64,000 nucleotides of DNA from assembly GCA_035582835.1 (NCBI GenBank), contig JAYKAV010000474.1, positions 25,943-89,942 on the forward strand. The letters run 5' to 3'. The translations under genes were made by a program, and so were the position numbers. The DNA comes from Phoebastria nigripes. Lineage: Eukaryota; Chordata; Aves; Procellariiformes; Diomedeidae. The notes under the pieces are model-generated. The model was not told the origin of the DNA. It did not search any database and saw only the letters and a list, made by a program, of their open reading frames with translations. Positions 1 to 11,980 of the stretch are shown here, piece after piece (position 1 is the first letter of the stretch; the number at the start of each line of letters is the position of its first letter).

Positions 1-36
1 TGGGGCTTAGTTGCTGGCTGGGGTTAAACCACAACA
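1..36 (+). mobile_element. 3' end of an endogenous-retrovirus LTR, cut by the window edge
   Basis: The first 36 bases end in GGGGTTAAACCACAACA, the 3' terminus of the avian LTR family that is seen whole further on. Here the sense strand is plus, so this LTR points towards the full minus-strand copy starting 113 bases later. Only the tip is present, so neither its length nor its 5' target duplication can be checked. The next five bases (37-41, GTTAT) would be the 3' half of that duplication. Family assignment rests on the terminus alone. Confidence 0.7.
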
Positions 37-148
37 GTTATTAAATGTGATTGTTTAGTCTCTTCAAGTTGCAGCTAATTACATATGTATTACTTACACT
101 AAGTGGTCNGCAGCCAAAACAAAAAAAACAAACATACAAAAATCCTCA
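37..148. other. Spacer between two tail-to-tail LTRs
   Basis: This is 112 bases of AT-rich sequence with no recognisable gene. It contains one N (109) and an A-rich run near 118-132. Its last five bases (144-148, CCTCA) are the target-site duplication of the following LTR. Confidence 0.7.
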
Positions 149-305
149 TGTTGTGGTTTTAACCTGGCAGGCAGCCAAACACCACACAGCCGCTCGCTCA
201 CTCCCCTCCCCCACAGTAAGATGGGGGAGAGAATCAGGGGGAAAAAAAAAGTAAAACTTGTGGATTGAGGTAAAGACAGTTTAAAAGAACAGAAAAGGAA
301 GGGGA

Positions 306-309
306 AATA

Positions 310-344
<35 letters not shown>

Positions 345-350
345 AATGAT
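306..350. repeat. (AAT)n trinucleotide tract inside LTR copy 1
   Basis: About nine uninterrupted AAT units (roughly 306-332) are followed by units interrupted by ATG. The tract lies between the promoter and the 3' end of the LTR in sense orientation, in the transcribed R/U5 part. The same place carries a different tract in the other two copies. Confidence 0.85.
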
Positions 351-448
351 GGTAGAATATACAAAATGAGTGATGCACAATGCAATTGCTCACCACCCGC
401 TGAGCAATACCCAAGCAGCGATCGCTACTTCCTGGACCATGCCTCCTA

Positions 449-494
449 TTTATATACTGAGCATGACATCACATGGTATGGAATACCCCATTGG
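449..494 (-). promoter_or_regulatory. LTR promoter block: CCAAT box, CRE-like site, TATA box (copy 1)
   Basis: Read on the minus strand, a CCAAT box (490-494) is followed by TGATGTCA (464-471), one base from the cAMP-response element TGACGTCA, and then by TATATAAA (449-456). This order and spacing match a retroviral U3 core promoter. Transcription would start about 25-30 bases past the TATA box, near 415-425, and run towards 149. The motifs are visible in the sequence. Activity is inferred. Confidence 0.6.
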
Positions 495-696
495 CCAGTT
501 GGGCTAGCTGTCCCGGCTNTGCTCCCTCCCAGCTTCTTGTGCACCTGGCAGAGCATGGGAAGTTGAAAAGTCCTTGACTGGTAGACTACTTAACAACAAC
601 TAAAAACATCAGTGTGTTATCAACAGTCTTCTCATACTAAATCCAAAACACAGCACTAGGAAGAAAATTAACTCTATCCCAGCTGAAACCAGGACA

Positions 697-3600
697 CCTC
701 ATCAGAGATTTCAGTAGTCCACCATTAAAGTATTCTCAAATGAAGAAATCTGGTTTGTTAGTGTTTTTAACTGTAAAGGGAGTGCTAGACAAGTTAATTT
801 CCACACCATTTCTTTTAACACAGTGTGCTAATGAGGCACTAAAATATTAAAGAAGTTTTCAAATAATGAATAATAATGCAAAACAAGCNTTGTAAATAGA
901 GACAACATTTTCATTAGCCCAACAAGTGTAGTTGGAAAAAATAATAGACATTCTTTGGGCTGACAAGTCATCTTCATATTCCAGTTTTAGCTCATGTGGT
1001 TATTTTTGTTTTTAAGAGAATGACATTCTGCACTTAAATACAATCATTACTTTCCAGAAACTGGCTAAATGTACTAGTTTTTTCCAAAAAGTCATAATGT
1101 AGCAATATAGTATACTGTGATATTTAAAATTAGACTTTCTGGTTCTATAAGTGAACTGGAAAACCAGAAAAGAAATATTCTGAGTCAAACTGAAAAATAT
1201 ATTTGTTTTGGAAAAAAATGAATAAATAATTCAAGGTTGAACCAAACAGAATCTTTTGGGTCAGCTTTANTTTTTTTATTTTTTAACTCTTATTTCAGTT
1301 ATTCTGTTATGAAAAATGTTTTCACAATATTGTTTTGGTTTGAAACTTTTTTTTGAGGGTTAAATGTACTTAGATAATTAATTTTGATATTGGAACATTT
1401 CAGTGTCCATGTCCCACAAAATTCAGTTTACTGGTNAACTTGCATTTTGCCTGTTGAGATTATACTTGGAGTTGTAGTGGAAATTGCACTGTGATTTATG
1501 GCTCCTTTTGTGGTAGCATAGACAATGCTGATCTTTTTATGCAGGAAGGAGGAAAGCCAGATGTTTGTATAACTTTCCATAAGGTTCTATAATTTTCAAA
1601 TACAGTTATTTGCCTTGATGTAGGCATACTGACATGACACTTCACTCCTCTGTTGTGTAGGCTGCCAGAAGGGATGACACAGGGGTCCTTCTGTGGATTG
1701 AAACACAATGAATTTGTCATGTCTCAACATTCTGAAAGCAGTGGATTTCCTTTCAGTAGGGTAAACAGGTGTGCAGCCATACACTTTTATTTCTTACAAA
1801 AAGAAAATTCAGTCTTTCTTAAGAGAAATATTACAACAGATCCTTAAATAGGGAAAATGTATGATACTTTTCACTTCGTGCAGGTTGTATAGCACATTGA
1901 AGAGATGTTCTTGATCCAAGGCCATAATCATGATTGGAGACTGTCAGTATGTAACTGAGTTAGCAAATCCCACTCTTTTTCTGCCACAGTCAGCNCAGAG
2001 CATAGATAGACTTAATACACAGGGAAATCCTAAATCATATGCAACTACTTATCTGTTTGGTCTTGGACTGAGTTCAACAGAATTGTTTCATATTATCCTC
2101 CATTTTGTCAATTTTACTGCAGGCATAAACAAATGAATTCCAAGAGATTTAGTTAATGTGCTCTGATGTTACAGAAAAAGCATTAATGAATCTACTTTTC
2201 ATTACATATTTCAGTTTATGAGCACATCTAGAAGACTAGATCAACTAGATCAACATACATGAATGGTTTGCTAATGATACAAACAGATTAAAACTTCTCA
2301 GTTCCTTAACTAAAGGTGCAAAGCCTCAAGAAAGACAACTGTTTTGAATTTTTTGGCTGTGTATCATGCACTTAACACCCGGATGAATGAATTCCCATCA
2401 CTCGAATGTGAATTCATGTCCCTCAGCTGTCTAGACCAATGGCCATCTGTTAGGATGACAGGACANGTTCACCAGGTTGGACCATTGCTTGAGGACAGAT
2501 ACGTCAAGAAGTGGCTGGTTTAGATGTGTATCCTGTAAAATACTTTAAATCTCTTCTTTATACGCAAAAGCCTTAGAGTTGAATTTCACCATTCACTAAA
2601 TCATATCTTTAAACCGACATGCCACAGAAAGAAAATATATTCAGAAGCAGATACAAGGAGTGTGAAGGAGCAGCTGTGGCTATCAGTAACATCAACCACA
2701 TTGAAGGTTATGAAACCGAAGAGCCCCAAGTAGGTTATAAACATAAATTGGAAAGTCATCTCTACAGCAGCCTATAGTGTCAGAGGGGCTAAATGAATCA
2801 CAGAGAAATGGCTCTGTTGGAATCCAATGGAAATAAATAGTATTGCCATTATTACCAGGCACCACTGAGATGGTTTTGGTTGCCTACAGTGTCTGTAGTT
2901 GGGCATCTAGCCCAGAAAAAGGTGACTCCAGGTAGATATAGCTGTAGAGAAAAGTTACTCATAAGCATAGGTAGAGGCATCTAGAATCTGTTGTTTTGGT
3001 TAAGCAAAATTCAGGCAGTGTGGGATTATGACTCTGGTCTCCAAAAATACCACGGAAGGGCAAGAGTTACCTAAGTTATGATAGAATATTATTGCAAGAA
3101 GAAATAGGACTGTGAATACATCTGGGAATTTGGAGAATGATTCCTAAGCACTAGGGCAGTGAAGTTCTGAAAAGTTTTCCAATACTAGAAGGGCCAAAAT
3201 TACCTGACTCCTTTCAAAATGCTGTTTTATATATTTATGGAAGGAAATACATGAAATGTGCTGTCGTAGGAGGAGATTGACATGATGGAAGAGGAGATTA
3301 ATTTAGATTTTGTAGTCCTTTGTATATGTTTATATTCAGTCTGGTCATACTTAAGCTACAGTACAGACTAACAAAAAAGCTGCAAGCAAAAATTGCCTTT
3401 CTGTCATGTTTTTTTTTTAAGATTGTGTGATTGAAATCCAACATTATTTTATTTTTCTGAACTATTAGCTCTAACAAGCCACAAAGCCACCCCCCTTATC
3501 ATCATGGCACCAGTGATGCCAGTCTTTCTTTATGTCCTACTATTTCAATTTTGGTGCACACATCTTTGTTTTTTATCCTACACAGTCATTTTTGCATGGC

Positions 3601-6600
3601 AATCCATAATAACAGTCATTACCCCTCTTTAAATGCCTCACAAAAAGTTATGTCTACTACAAAACGTTTAGAAAGGCCTCACTAATTGATGTTCTTCTAC
3701 TGTAACTACTGCTTATTACACTAAATGTGTTCACTTCTTGGTTATCTTGTTCTTCCCCTTCTCGCCATGTGTTTGATGAATCTATCTGTTCTCTAAGGTA
3801 ACAGTTTGAATTTCCAAACACATGGGATGGCTACTGGCTTTCTTACAGTTTTTTTTAAACTCTCCTCTCTAAAAATATAATTTGCATGTCACTTTCATGT
3901 AAAGATGGGAAGAAACAAAAAGAAGAAAAGTTTATTTTCTTTTTAAAAATTATTCTCTCCCATTCAATAACTGCACAATTAAAACAGAAGGCAGGGAACA
4001 ATAAAACCTGAGGACCTACTCTGCCTACATTCAAAAGAAAACCTTGGAAACTCTTAGATTTTTAACATACTTTCAGAACACCATACACCAGAAATCTGCC
4101 ATCCTGAAATTATTTTAAAAAATGAAAATAGCATCTGTAAAGGCAAAGTAATTTATTCCAAGACCAGTTTCAGATCTGCTTAAGAACTTTTAACATACCC
4201 TCTACTTAATTCTAGGGTGTTCATCCCTCCATGTCTCTGACCTATGTGTTTTAAATGTTTGTCCTGGTAATGGGCAAATGTGTGAAAGGGGAAGGAAGAT
4301 TCCCTTTTAAACAATTAATAGTAGAGTGGAACTGTAGAGGCTTTCCATGAAGGCTACACATTCACAGAAAGGCTGAGGAACTGAAAGGAATGTGTCTTCA
4401 TATGAGTTTATACGGTCTTTAACACAATAGCGCCCTACAGGGGCAGCCACTGAATATAATATTAGAATCTATTTTGATTTTGTGTATTGTCCCACTCCTT
4501 GTTAGTGTCTTTTCATTTTCTGCTTTCTGTGTGAAAACATGTAAAAGGTCTTTGTGGAGCTCAGGTTCGTACCTGTACAGAAAATGTCCGTGCTCTTTAC
4601 TTCTCCTGGAATTTTAAGAAGGCCCAGTGTTAGTGGCATCCCTATAGCCATGCAGACAAAAGCAGCATACAGCCCTTGGATAACCCTGTATATAGGAGGA
4701 AAAAGTAGTTTTAAGTTTTCCAGGCATTTTGCCCTTTAAGAGCCTGTTTTAATTTGGACATAACTTCGCCAAACTTTCAACAATTTTCCCTGACCTTCTT
4801 CATGCCAGGTATCTGCCTCAGGCTGACTTGCTTTTCCCCATCCTGGTGATTCAGCCAAAACTTTTAAGCTACTTCTAAGAACAAGGTGAAGGAAAAAAAT
4901 AGCAACAGGTTAAGGGAAAGAGGCAGGACTGCAAGGAATAAGGAGTATCAGAGATGAAGCTCAACTCAGCCTGTGGGATGCTGCTATGTTGCAGTTCATC
5001 ATGCTGGACTCTAAGGCTTTGAAATGGCTGAGGCATCTGAAATGGCAAATATTTCTCAAAAAAGGCAGTTGTCTGCTAGGGAAGGTGGTACCAGTTGCAC
5101 CCTTTTTTAGCTATACTCAATGATTAGGGCACTCACTGAGATCTCTGCTCAAAGATTCTGCCTTTCACTTCCAAATAGTGTAGTTGTCACTGAGTTTTTT
5201 GTGAAATGGTGCACTTTCAGGTGGAGGTGAGTCGCACAGAGTTGTTACTGATGCATAGCGTACTACTGGTATACAAATAGGCATCATCTGCGCTAAACGC
5301 ACTAGAGGGCCAACAGAAAAAGGATGTACAATCATACATTTATAAAGTATCATGCCCTTATATGGCAAAGACAAATTAAGACTGAATGAACCACCTTCAT
5401 ATTCTTACAAAGGTTTTGAAAACTAAATATTTGCTAATTTGAAACACAAAGCACGAGAGTAAAAATGACCTACAAATTACTGTAAGCCAAGTGTTTAAGG
5501 AAAAGGAAAATCATGGGTACATTTTCCCGAACTTCCAATCTAACCTTTTTGCCTGATAAAAGGAAAATAAGATGATTAGTATGAGAAGTAATGTTACGTA
5601 GAGAGTAGAGTGACTTTCCAGCTTATAATGCCTTTTGTTTTAAATGTTGGATTAACTGCACTGACTAGAGTGAATTGATCAGATCTTTTTCAGATGAGTG
5701 TCATAAAAAGTCTTTTAAACCTAACAATTCCACTAAGTACACATTTAGCCACCATATCTACAATATAAAATGCAAATTCTTCTGCTCTCAGAGAGCTTAT
5801 CTCTTAGTGTGCTGCACATGAGCAACAAGTGAATGAACTGAGATACCTGGTGCCACAGCATTATGAGAGTGGCATTATGCCACTGGAGGTGGGTTGGAGG
5901 AGAGAGGATGTCACCTGGCTGTGTATGGAAACAAACCAGAACATCACAAAAATAATTCTAAATGTTTGAAGAAGCTAAATTCTTACTACGATGGCAGTCA
6001 GCCATCATTATTTTTCAGTAAACTACTAAAATTCAAACTGTTTATTATCCTCAAAATTTCGAATCCCATGAAACTTGTATTTGCTTTCTNTTACAGTTAT
6101 TATTCTACTTCTATTCATATTCTTCCATGGAATGATATCTCCTACAGGGTAAAACTGTTCATTTAATTTTTAGAAACCTTTGGCTTTTTACTCAATGTAC
6201 AATTTTTAAACCTTTTCAAGTTGCAACATAGAATATATGAGATGTAATTAAAATGTTTCAGGCTGTTACAGACAATGCACTTGCTCTAAAATTTCTAGGC
6301 TGATAAGCAGTTGAGCACTAGTTTTTATTATTTCCAGCATTGTATCTTAGACCTTGCAAGTCTGATGACTCAAACAGCCAGATTGAGTTTAGTGATAGAC
6401 TGTGTGGGATGTAAAGTTATTTTACAGGATTTGTGCCTTATTGGCATAGTGATTTCATAAGCTTGAACCCACATATCTCTTACTATGCATGGGATATAGA
6501 GCACTCTGCATATGGACAGAACATAAACATGCTTTTAGACAATGTATAGTACCTCCAGAATTCTTAAGACAGTCATGATAAAACATAGTAAAAACTGCTG

Positions 6601-7239
6601 CTTAGAGAACTAGGTTGACTTAAAACATTATGTTATTTTTTTCTGAAAGCAATATTTTCTTTTTTGCTTGTATTGGGATCGCTGAGTTTTATTTTTAAGC
6701 TATTGCTAAGTGCAAATCATGCTATCAGTAATTCTCTTGCCTCTTATTTATTGAATGTTTCAACTTCTTATCTTAAAAGCATTATCAACCTTTTCAGGAT
6801 GAAATTCATCCTCAGTCAAGCCCTTCAGTTCCGTTTGTCAGAACTATTTTTATTTCACATTAAGGCTTGTCTTCACAAGCATAGCTTTATTTTGCTACTT
6901 TTATTCCTATTTTCATCTGCTTGTTAACTTGTTTTGGCTTGGATTTTAAATGATTTCTATGCAAAATTAGTTTTGACTTTTAAGAAAGGTTTTTTCTTTT
7001 CACAAACAATGGGCAAGTGGACACANAATTCTCATCTATAAACACTGTTAATTTTGATGAATCAATATTTCAGAATAGGGCAGCAAAGTACTTGGCTCAA
7101 CCCACTAAACATGACAGACCTCATACTGACATCCATGTATGTGATCAGGAGGGGCACAAATAGCAAGCAGGATTTTCCAAAAGAACATTAAACTACAGCA
7201 GGAAACTGCAGCATAGTTCAGTTATCAGTTTCAAATCAG
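697..7239. other. Unique-looking AT-rich non-coding DNA
   Basis: I see no gene here. Open frames reach at most about 90 codons and show no domain. An A/T-rich stretch with imperfect inverted similarity lies near 1,185-1,350. A segment near 5,785-5,880 weakly resembles old SINE or LINE tails (GAGAGCTTA... type) but is too decayed to name. Polypyrimidine and polypurine runs are short. No N occurs between 2,466 and 6,090. Confidence 0.6.
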
Positions 7240-7445
7240 AGCCTCTGCTTCTCTGCNTACACTGCATGTTACAGGGCTATGTGGAGCTACTTGAGCTAAT
7301 CAGAGAGTAGCACCTTCCTGCAATAATACATGCTGTAGGTAAAGTAAGTAGCACTCTGTTCCGTGATATTGCAGTGAAAATTGACAGACATAGTTCTGTC
7401 CTTTCAGATGCGGGTGTTGCAATGTGACATGTAGACATACCCTTA
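7240..7445. repeat. Possible ancient non-autonomous DNA-element relic
   Basis: The stretch begins with TACACTGCATGTTACAGGGC near 7,258 and ends with ATGTAGACATACCC near 7,442. Inverted TACACTGCA / TGTAGACATACCC-like ends are, from memory, typical of a widespread decayed palindromic element in reptile and bird genomes. The interior shares only fragments. The call rests on the ends and is weak. It could be chance. Confidence 0.25.
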
Positions 7446-10157
7446 TTACTGTGTTTGCACTTCTAATAATTCTCAGCTGTCCTTTTTTCTTCCTAGCAGC
7501 TTTTTAGACTCAGGCAATACTTGCATCCTTCAGCTTGTTTGTTTCACACAAAATTATACTATGGCTGTAAGTCATTAACATGCTGTTACTTCTTAATCCG
7601 TTTTTATTTTGAAAAAGAATGGTTTTTCTTGTAATTCTGTGTTGTGCAAAAAAACTTGGGGGTTTTTTATCCAATATATTNGTGAATCAGAAGTCTTTCA
7701 GAGGTGATCTATTAAGAAGAGTTTTGATACTTTTTCTTATATAACTGCACAATTATGCTTTGGCCCATTGATGTAACATGACTGTATTTTGGTTTAGTTT
7801 GATCAGTTTTCACCTTCTGAAAACTGTAGTCATTAGTCTACATTTATTCAGCTTGCTTTGTTGTAATTTTCAGGGAAGTTCAGACTGACGGACTGTTAGA
7901 GATTTGGGAACTGGTGAATCAAATCCAGACTTCCAGGTCAACATGATGAAAATATTCATAAAGAAAAATTATTTTACTCTCTACAGGACTAAGATTCCAT
8001 TATTGGATATTTTCACAGGGAACATCACAGTGAAAAACTTGAGGAGCAGGAGGCAGACAAAAGTGAGCAGAGAAATGTTGAGACTATTGATAATATATGC
8101 ATAAGGTGGAAAAAGTTTTGAATGGTCCTATCTCATATTTTTGTTGCTGTAGTTACCTCTCAGAATATCTAATCTCATAGATAAGGTTGGGATCTATCAA
8201 GTTGCTCTGCCTGATTTAGCAAATTATTCCCNTTTCCTAAGAGCGTATGTTATGCATACTGATGTGTGCCCTCCTGCTCTGTTCTAATCAGTAAGGACTA
8301 GCAATACTTAATTATGCAGGATAATATATTGTCCCACAGAAGCATGTTTTTATATTGGCAGAATAGGATCTGAACATACACACAGCACATACCTACTTAT
8401 CCCAGTCTACCAAGGTAACCAAAGCCCCTTTGGCCAACTTCCACAAGCCTTATGAGAGTGCCAAAAAAGGACGAAGCTGGACCAGAAGAATTATGTATTC
8501 AGATGGGGAAAGACCAACGATCGAAATAGTAACAATCTAAATGCCCTATCTCTACACCGAAAAGCTTCTCCCATCCTTTCAGCCCCACTGTGAAAAAGGA
8601 ATCACTGAAAGTCAGTGAAGTTGAAGTGAAGCCTTGGTATGGCTCGGTATGGCTGTTATTGACCTCTCTCTCTTAAAATGCCTCAGTCACGTNTTCTCAA
8701 CACTGTATTTTGTCAACTTAAAGACCATACAATTAAGAATTTTCTGGTCTTACAAAAGGAGCCCACATGTCTGATGGTATTTTGAGANTTCTCCCTCTAT
8801 TATATTTTAGACAGGTGCTGTTTATATTAACTTTTACTCTGCTTGGAGAAGCTGTGAAGTTAATAAAGTGATGAAATCTTCTAAAGATTTCAGTTTTCAG
8901 TCTCACTCTGTTCCTCTTATATTTCTGTGCTAGCGATTCTACCTTTTTTATAGGACTGAAAAAGCTTTTGCACGCNGTTCAATTTTTTATCCCCAACAGG
9001 GTGCAAATAGCCAGTGTGATTCCTTTATTAAGAAAGCTAACTTTACTCCCAAATATAGTATCTTGCTATTTTCCTACATTTCACCTTTCCCTTTAACGCT
9101 TCTCTTTTGTAACTTTTATAATTCGTCATTAGCACAGCATACACAGATTCATTCCCTAAATTTCTGTGGAGGTTTTTAGGTTACTTTTTTCAGTTCCAAG
9201 GCTTTGCTAGAGCCATGGTGTTTATCTTAGTTGTACCATCACATGGGGCACACATTTGGAATATTGAAACTTTTGATTACTTAAAAATGGTATTACATAT
9301 ACGTGAAGGAACAGAGTAATAATTTGTCTTTGGTCTGAAGTTTTTGTTCATGCTTTATATCCACCAGTAGGTGCTGCTAAGCCTAAATTTACCCCTAGTA
9401 CTGAATTTGTTTTAAAAAAAAATACTAAAAAATCTATTTGAGGAAGGCTCTGCATGGGACAATACGCATTGCTGAATCTGCTCACTTTTTCTTTTTTACC
9501 AGACCTTATACAGATTTATATCACACAGCTGGGATACTGCAAACTTCAGAATACATTTTGAAGGAAAGACAATTTAAGATAGCAAACATAAATGAAACAT
9601 GGGATAAAACAGTTATGAAAGCAATAGAGTAATGCTGGCACCAGAATAGCTGGAAATAAAATAACAATGATGATAATTTGAAACCTTGGGAAGGCTTTTA
9701 ATCATGAGAGTAAGAAAGCTGCAGAACAACTTTCCAAATATAAAGGAGGAGAAGGCCTCCAAGAGTTACAGTCAAAATATTTTTATGGCCAAAGATAAAC
9801 ACATCATATATGCTAAGAATTTACTCTTAGTCCAGAGAATGTTTTAATGGATTAATAGTCCAAATTATCTAATGAATACAGAAAAGGCTCATTAATATTA
9901 CAGTTAAAATTATTATATAAAATAACCTTGCTAGTATCATTCCCTCTTCTCTGGTGTTGTACTCACCCTATTAATACTCCTCTGGGTCCTAAGACTGAAA
10001 ATTTCAGTCTTTCTCAGAAGAGTGAGGAAAAGTTACGATTTGTTGTTGGTGTTCTGAGATCTTCAGCAGGAGAAGCATGATGTTCATCTTCTTCATCTCA
10101 GTCTTGTTCTACCTGTGGNTTTTTTTATATATTTTCTTAACACAGTCTTCTTCCTTG
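7446..10157. other. Non-coding DNA without a recognisable gene
   Basis: No coding pattern is visible. A short doublet, GGTATGGCT repeated, lies near 8,636-8,654. The part from about 9,640 to 9,780 has a faint resemblance to the 3' end of an old CR1 (AGAGTAAGAAAGCTGCAGAA), but I could not extend it enough to call it. The rest looks unique. Confidence 0.55.
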
Positions 10158-10390
10158 AAAGTTGCCCCCAGCCTCCCCCAGCCCCTGTTACCCCAAGTGA
10201 CTGTTGTTTGTGGCACTGTGGTTCCCTGCAGCTTTACCACCCAGGCTGTTCCCAGCGCTCAAGCTAAAACTGATCACTGCACAACTGTTAAACCAAGATA
10301 AAACCAGCTCAGGCCAAGGTGAGCAGAGGCAAGTGCTGAGTCTCTGCACTGCCAGGTCAGTGCAAAGCCTGGCGCCTTCTCCTGGTAATA
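10158..10390. repeat. Unclassified interspersed repeat, longer copy
   Basis: A GC-richer island in AT-rich surroundings. Its first about 65 bases (10,161-10,225: CCCCCAGCC..., CCCTGTTA, TGTTTGTGGCACTGTG) match 11,862-11,925. Its end (AGTGCAAAGCCTGGCGCC, near 10,359) matches 11,959-11,976 more loosely. The two sites therefore look like diverged copies of one dispersed element, the second lacking the middle. Base composition and size would suit an old LTR or SINE fragment, but I do not recognise the family. Orientation is unknown. Reading frames across it are short and carry no domain. Confidence 0.5.
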
Positions 10391-11861
10391 NCAAAAATCA
10401 TGTTTACTGGGCTATGGAAGACACAGTTTGAGCATTTACAAGGGGATTATATTTTCCTGTAATTTCAAGAGATTGGACTCACTGACCCATGAGTGACCTC
10501 AGCTTCATATTCTTAAGTACTTAACTCGTGCGCATGATAGTGGGCTATGCGTATTTACAGATGAAGTATCAATCAGCAGCGTTAGAAGTGTTAAAATGAC
10601 AAACAAGGTTCTTTACTAGCAGCAGTTCACTAAATGAAATCTAATAATTGACTTAATCCAGTGAAATTTTAAGGTTTTTAAAATGCCCCAGATCTGAAAT
10701 TATTTTAATAATGTTAAATAAACACTTTTGACAAAAAAATTGCCATTAGGACTTTTCTATTAAAATGTCAAAGGTTTTGATGGAGGAAGGGTTGTTATGT
10801 TTTGTTTGGGTTTTTTGTGTTTGTTTTCATGATTTGTATTTTTGGGGCCATCTGGGCTGAGGGCTCTGTTTCCAGGAGTGATTACACATTTATGTTATGC
10901 ATTTACATTAGATATTAATTGGAAAAAGTATAAATCTTCAAGTTCAAAATCTTAAAAAGGAATTAATTTGCAGAATGGAGACTCACTACTGAGTCCAGTA
11001 GAGACTGGATTACATAAATAAGTTAGTGTTTCATTACTTCTTTCTGCTTGCCTGTAATTTGCATGGTGTCATGATGACCTGTTTGCAAAAAGAAGGATGG
11101 TAGGTACTCCAGTTCAAAATGCTCAGATATCTCACAATCACAGAGCACACTCATGGTGGATGTATCTGCAAACTCCTCAATATAGTGAGCAGCATAACAT
11201 AATGATGCTCTTATCGGGTAAACCCAACTCCGTCCTTCATCCTAACTATGTGAGATTTGATATCACATTTTTCAATGATAAACTTTACAGTAAGATTTAC
11301 CTGAATTCAATTGGATTTGATTCTGTATTTTTAAAAGGTAAATTTTCACATGGCTAGAAATAATCTCTATGTTCTCTGAAGAATTCTCCCCATCTCTAAA
11401 ATTTACTGGTCTAGAAAATTTGCTTTTTCTGTGCTTTTTCATGCAAGCACATGCTCTCTGCTTTCAAAGTTGTGACTGTTTCATCATAGTACAAATTCAG
11501 ATTCTTAATGAGATCCTGCATGAGACATGTGAGATATTGTTTTTTCTCAGTTGAATGTGCTCTGAATTTATACTTTTTCCTGTGCACTATCAGATTCTTC
11601 TGAGCAAGGAGGTGTGGGCTATACTTGCACTGGAATGGAATGCTTGGTAACTGCTTCCCAGAGCAATGTAAGGGCTACCCAAGTGTCAGCTGAAAATGAA
11701 TTCCATCTTTTTTTTCTCCTGGACAATTTTGATATGGGAGACCTTCTAGAGAGAATCCAGCAGCTGATTTATCTTGGGGTCTTGGGATGTGCTTGCACTG
11801 CTTGTTTCTATAATCAAAGTCTGCTTCCTCCCCATTGCTTCCTGGCCAAAGTTTAAAAGAT
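10391..11861. other. Non-coding DNA between the two related repeats
   Basis: AT-rich sequence with open frames of up to 86 codons (11,097-11,357) that show no domain and no splice context. A T/G-rich run lies at 10,795-10,845. Nothing else is recognisable. Confidence 0.55.
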
Positions 11862-11980
11862 ACCCCCCCAGCTTCACCCAGGCCCTGTTAACCCAAAGGG
11901 CTGCTGTTTGTTGCACTGTGTTAAAACAGCAAAGCTCTACACACAGTTTTTAGTGTGCAAACTGGTGCTAGAGGAAACTG
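11862..11980. repeat. Unclassified interspersed repeat, shorter copy
   Basis: It shares CCCCAGCTTCACCCAGGCCC-like sequence, then CCCTGTTA, ACCCAAAGGGCTG and TGTTTGTTGCACTGTG with the element at 10,158-10,390, in the same orientation. The similarity weakens after 11,925 and returns as AGTGTGCAAACTGGTGCT near 11,960. This fits an internally deleted, diverged copy of the same unknown element 1.7 kb away. Confidence 0.5.

Larger units (their letters stand above)
149..696 (-). mobile_element. Complete solo LTR of an avian ERVL-like endogenous retrovirus (copy 1)
   Basis: On the minus strand the element starts TGTCCTGGTTTCAGCTGGGA (at 696) and ends AAACCACAACA (at 149), with the TG...CA termini of a retroviral LTR. 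It is flanked by a perfect 5-bp duplication, CCTCA, at 144-148 and 697-701. A 5-bp duplication is usual for class III (ERVL-type) elements. No gag, pol or env lies beside it, so it is a solo LTR left by recombination. The stretch 366-696 aligns without gaps to 52,147-52,477 with about 11 substitutions in 331 positions counted by eye, so the family is fairly young. Inside are a promoter block (449-494) and an ATT trinucleotide tract. The ATTAAA polyadenylation hexamer seen in the other copies reads TTTAAA here (280-285). Open frames inside the element are incidental. Confidence 0.9.

Noticed and set aside
94..414. A 106-codon minus-strand frame very similar to frames at 51,836-52,195 and 63,709-63,969
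   Set aside because: All three lie in the LTR copies. The shared peptide, with its run of Y or L, is a translation of the LTR leader and its trinucleotide tract, not a conserved gene.
366..566. A 66-codon plus-strand frame almost identical to one at 52,147-52,347
   Set aside because: It is the antisense of the LTR promoter region. Identity comes from the shared repeat, and frame conservation is unremarkable at 97% nucleotide identity.
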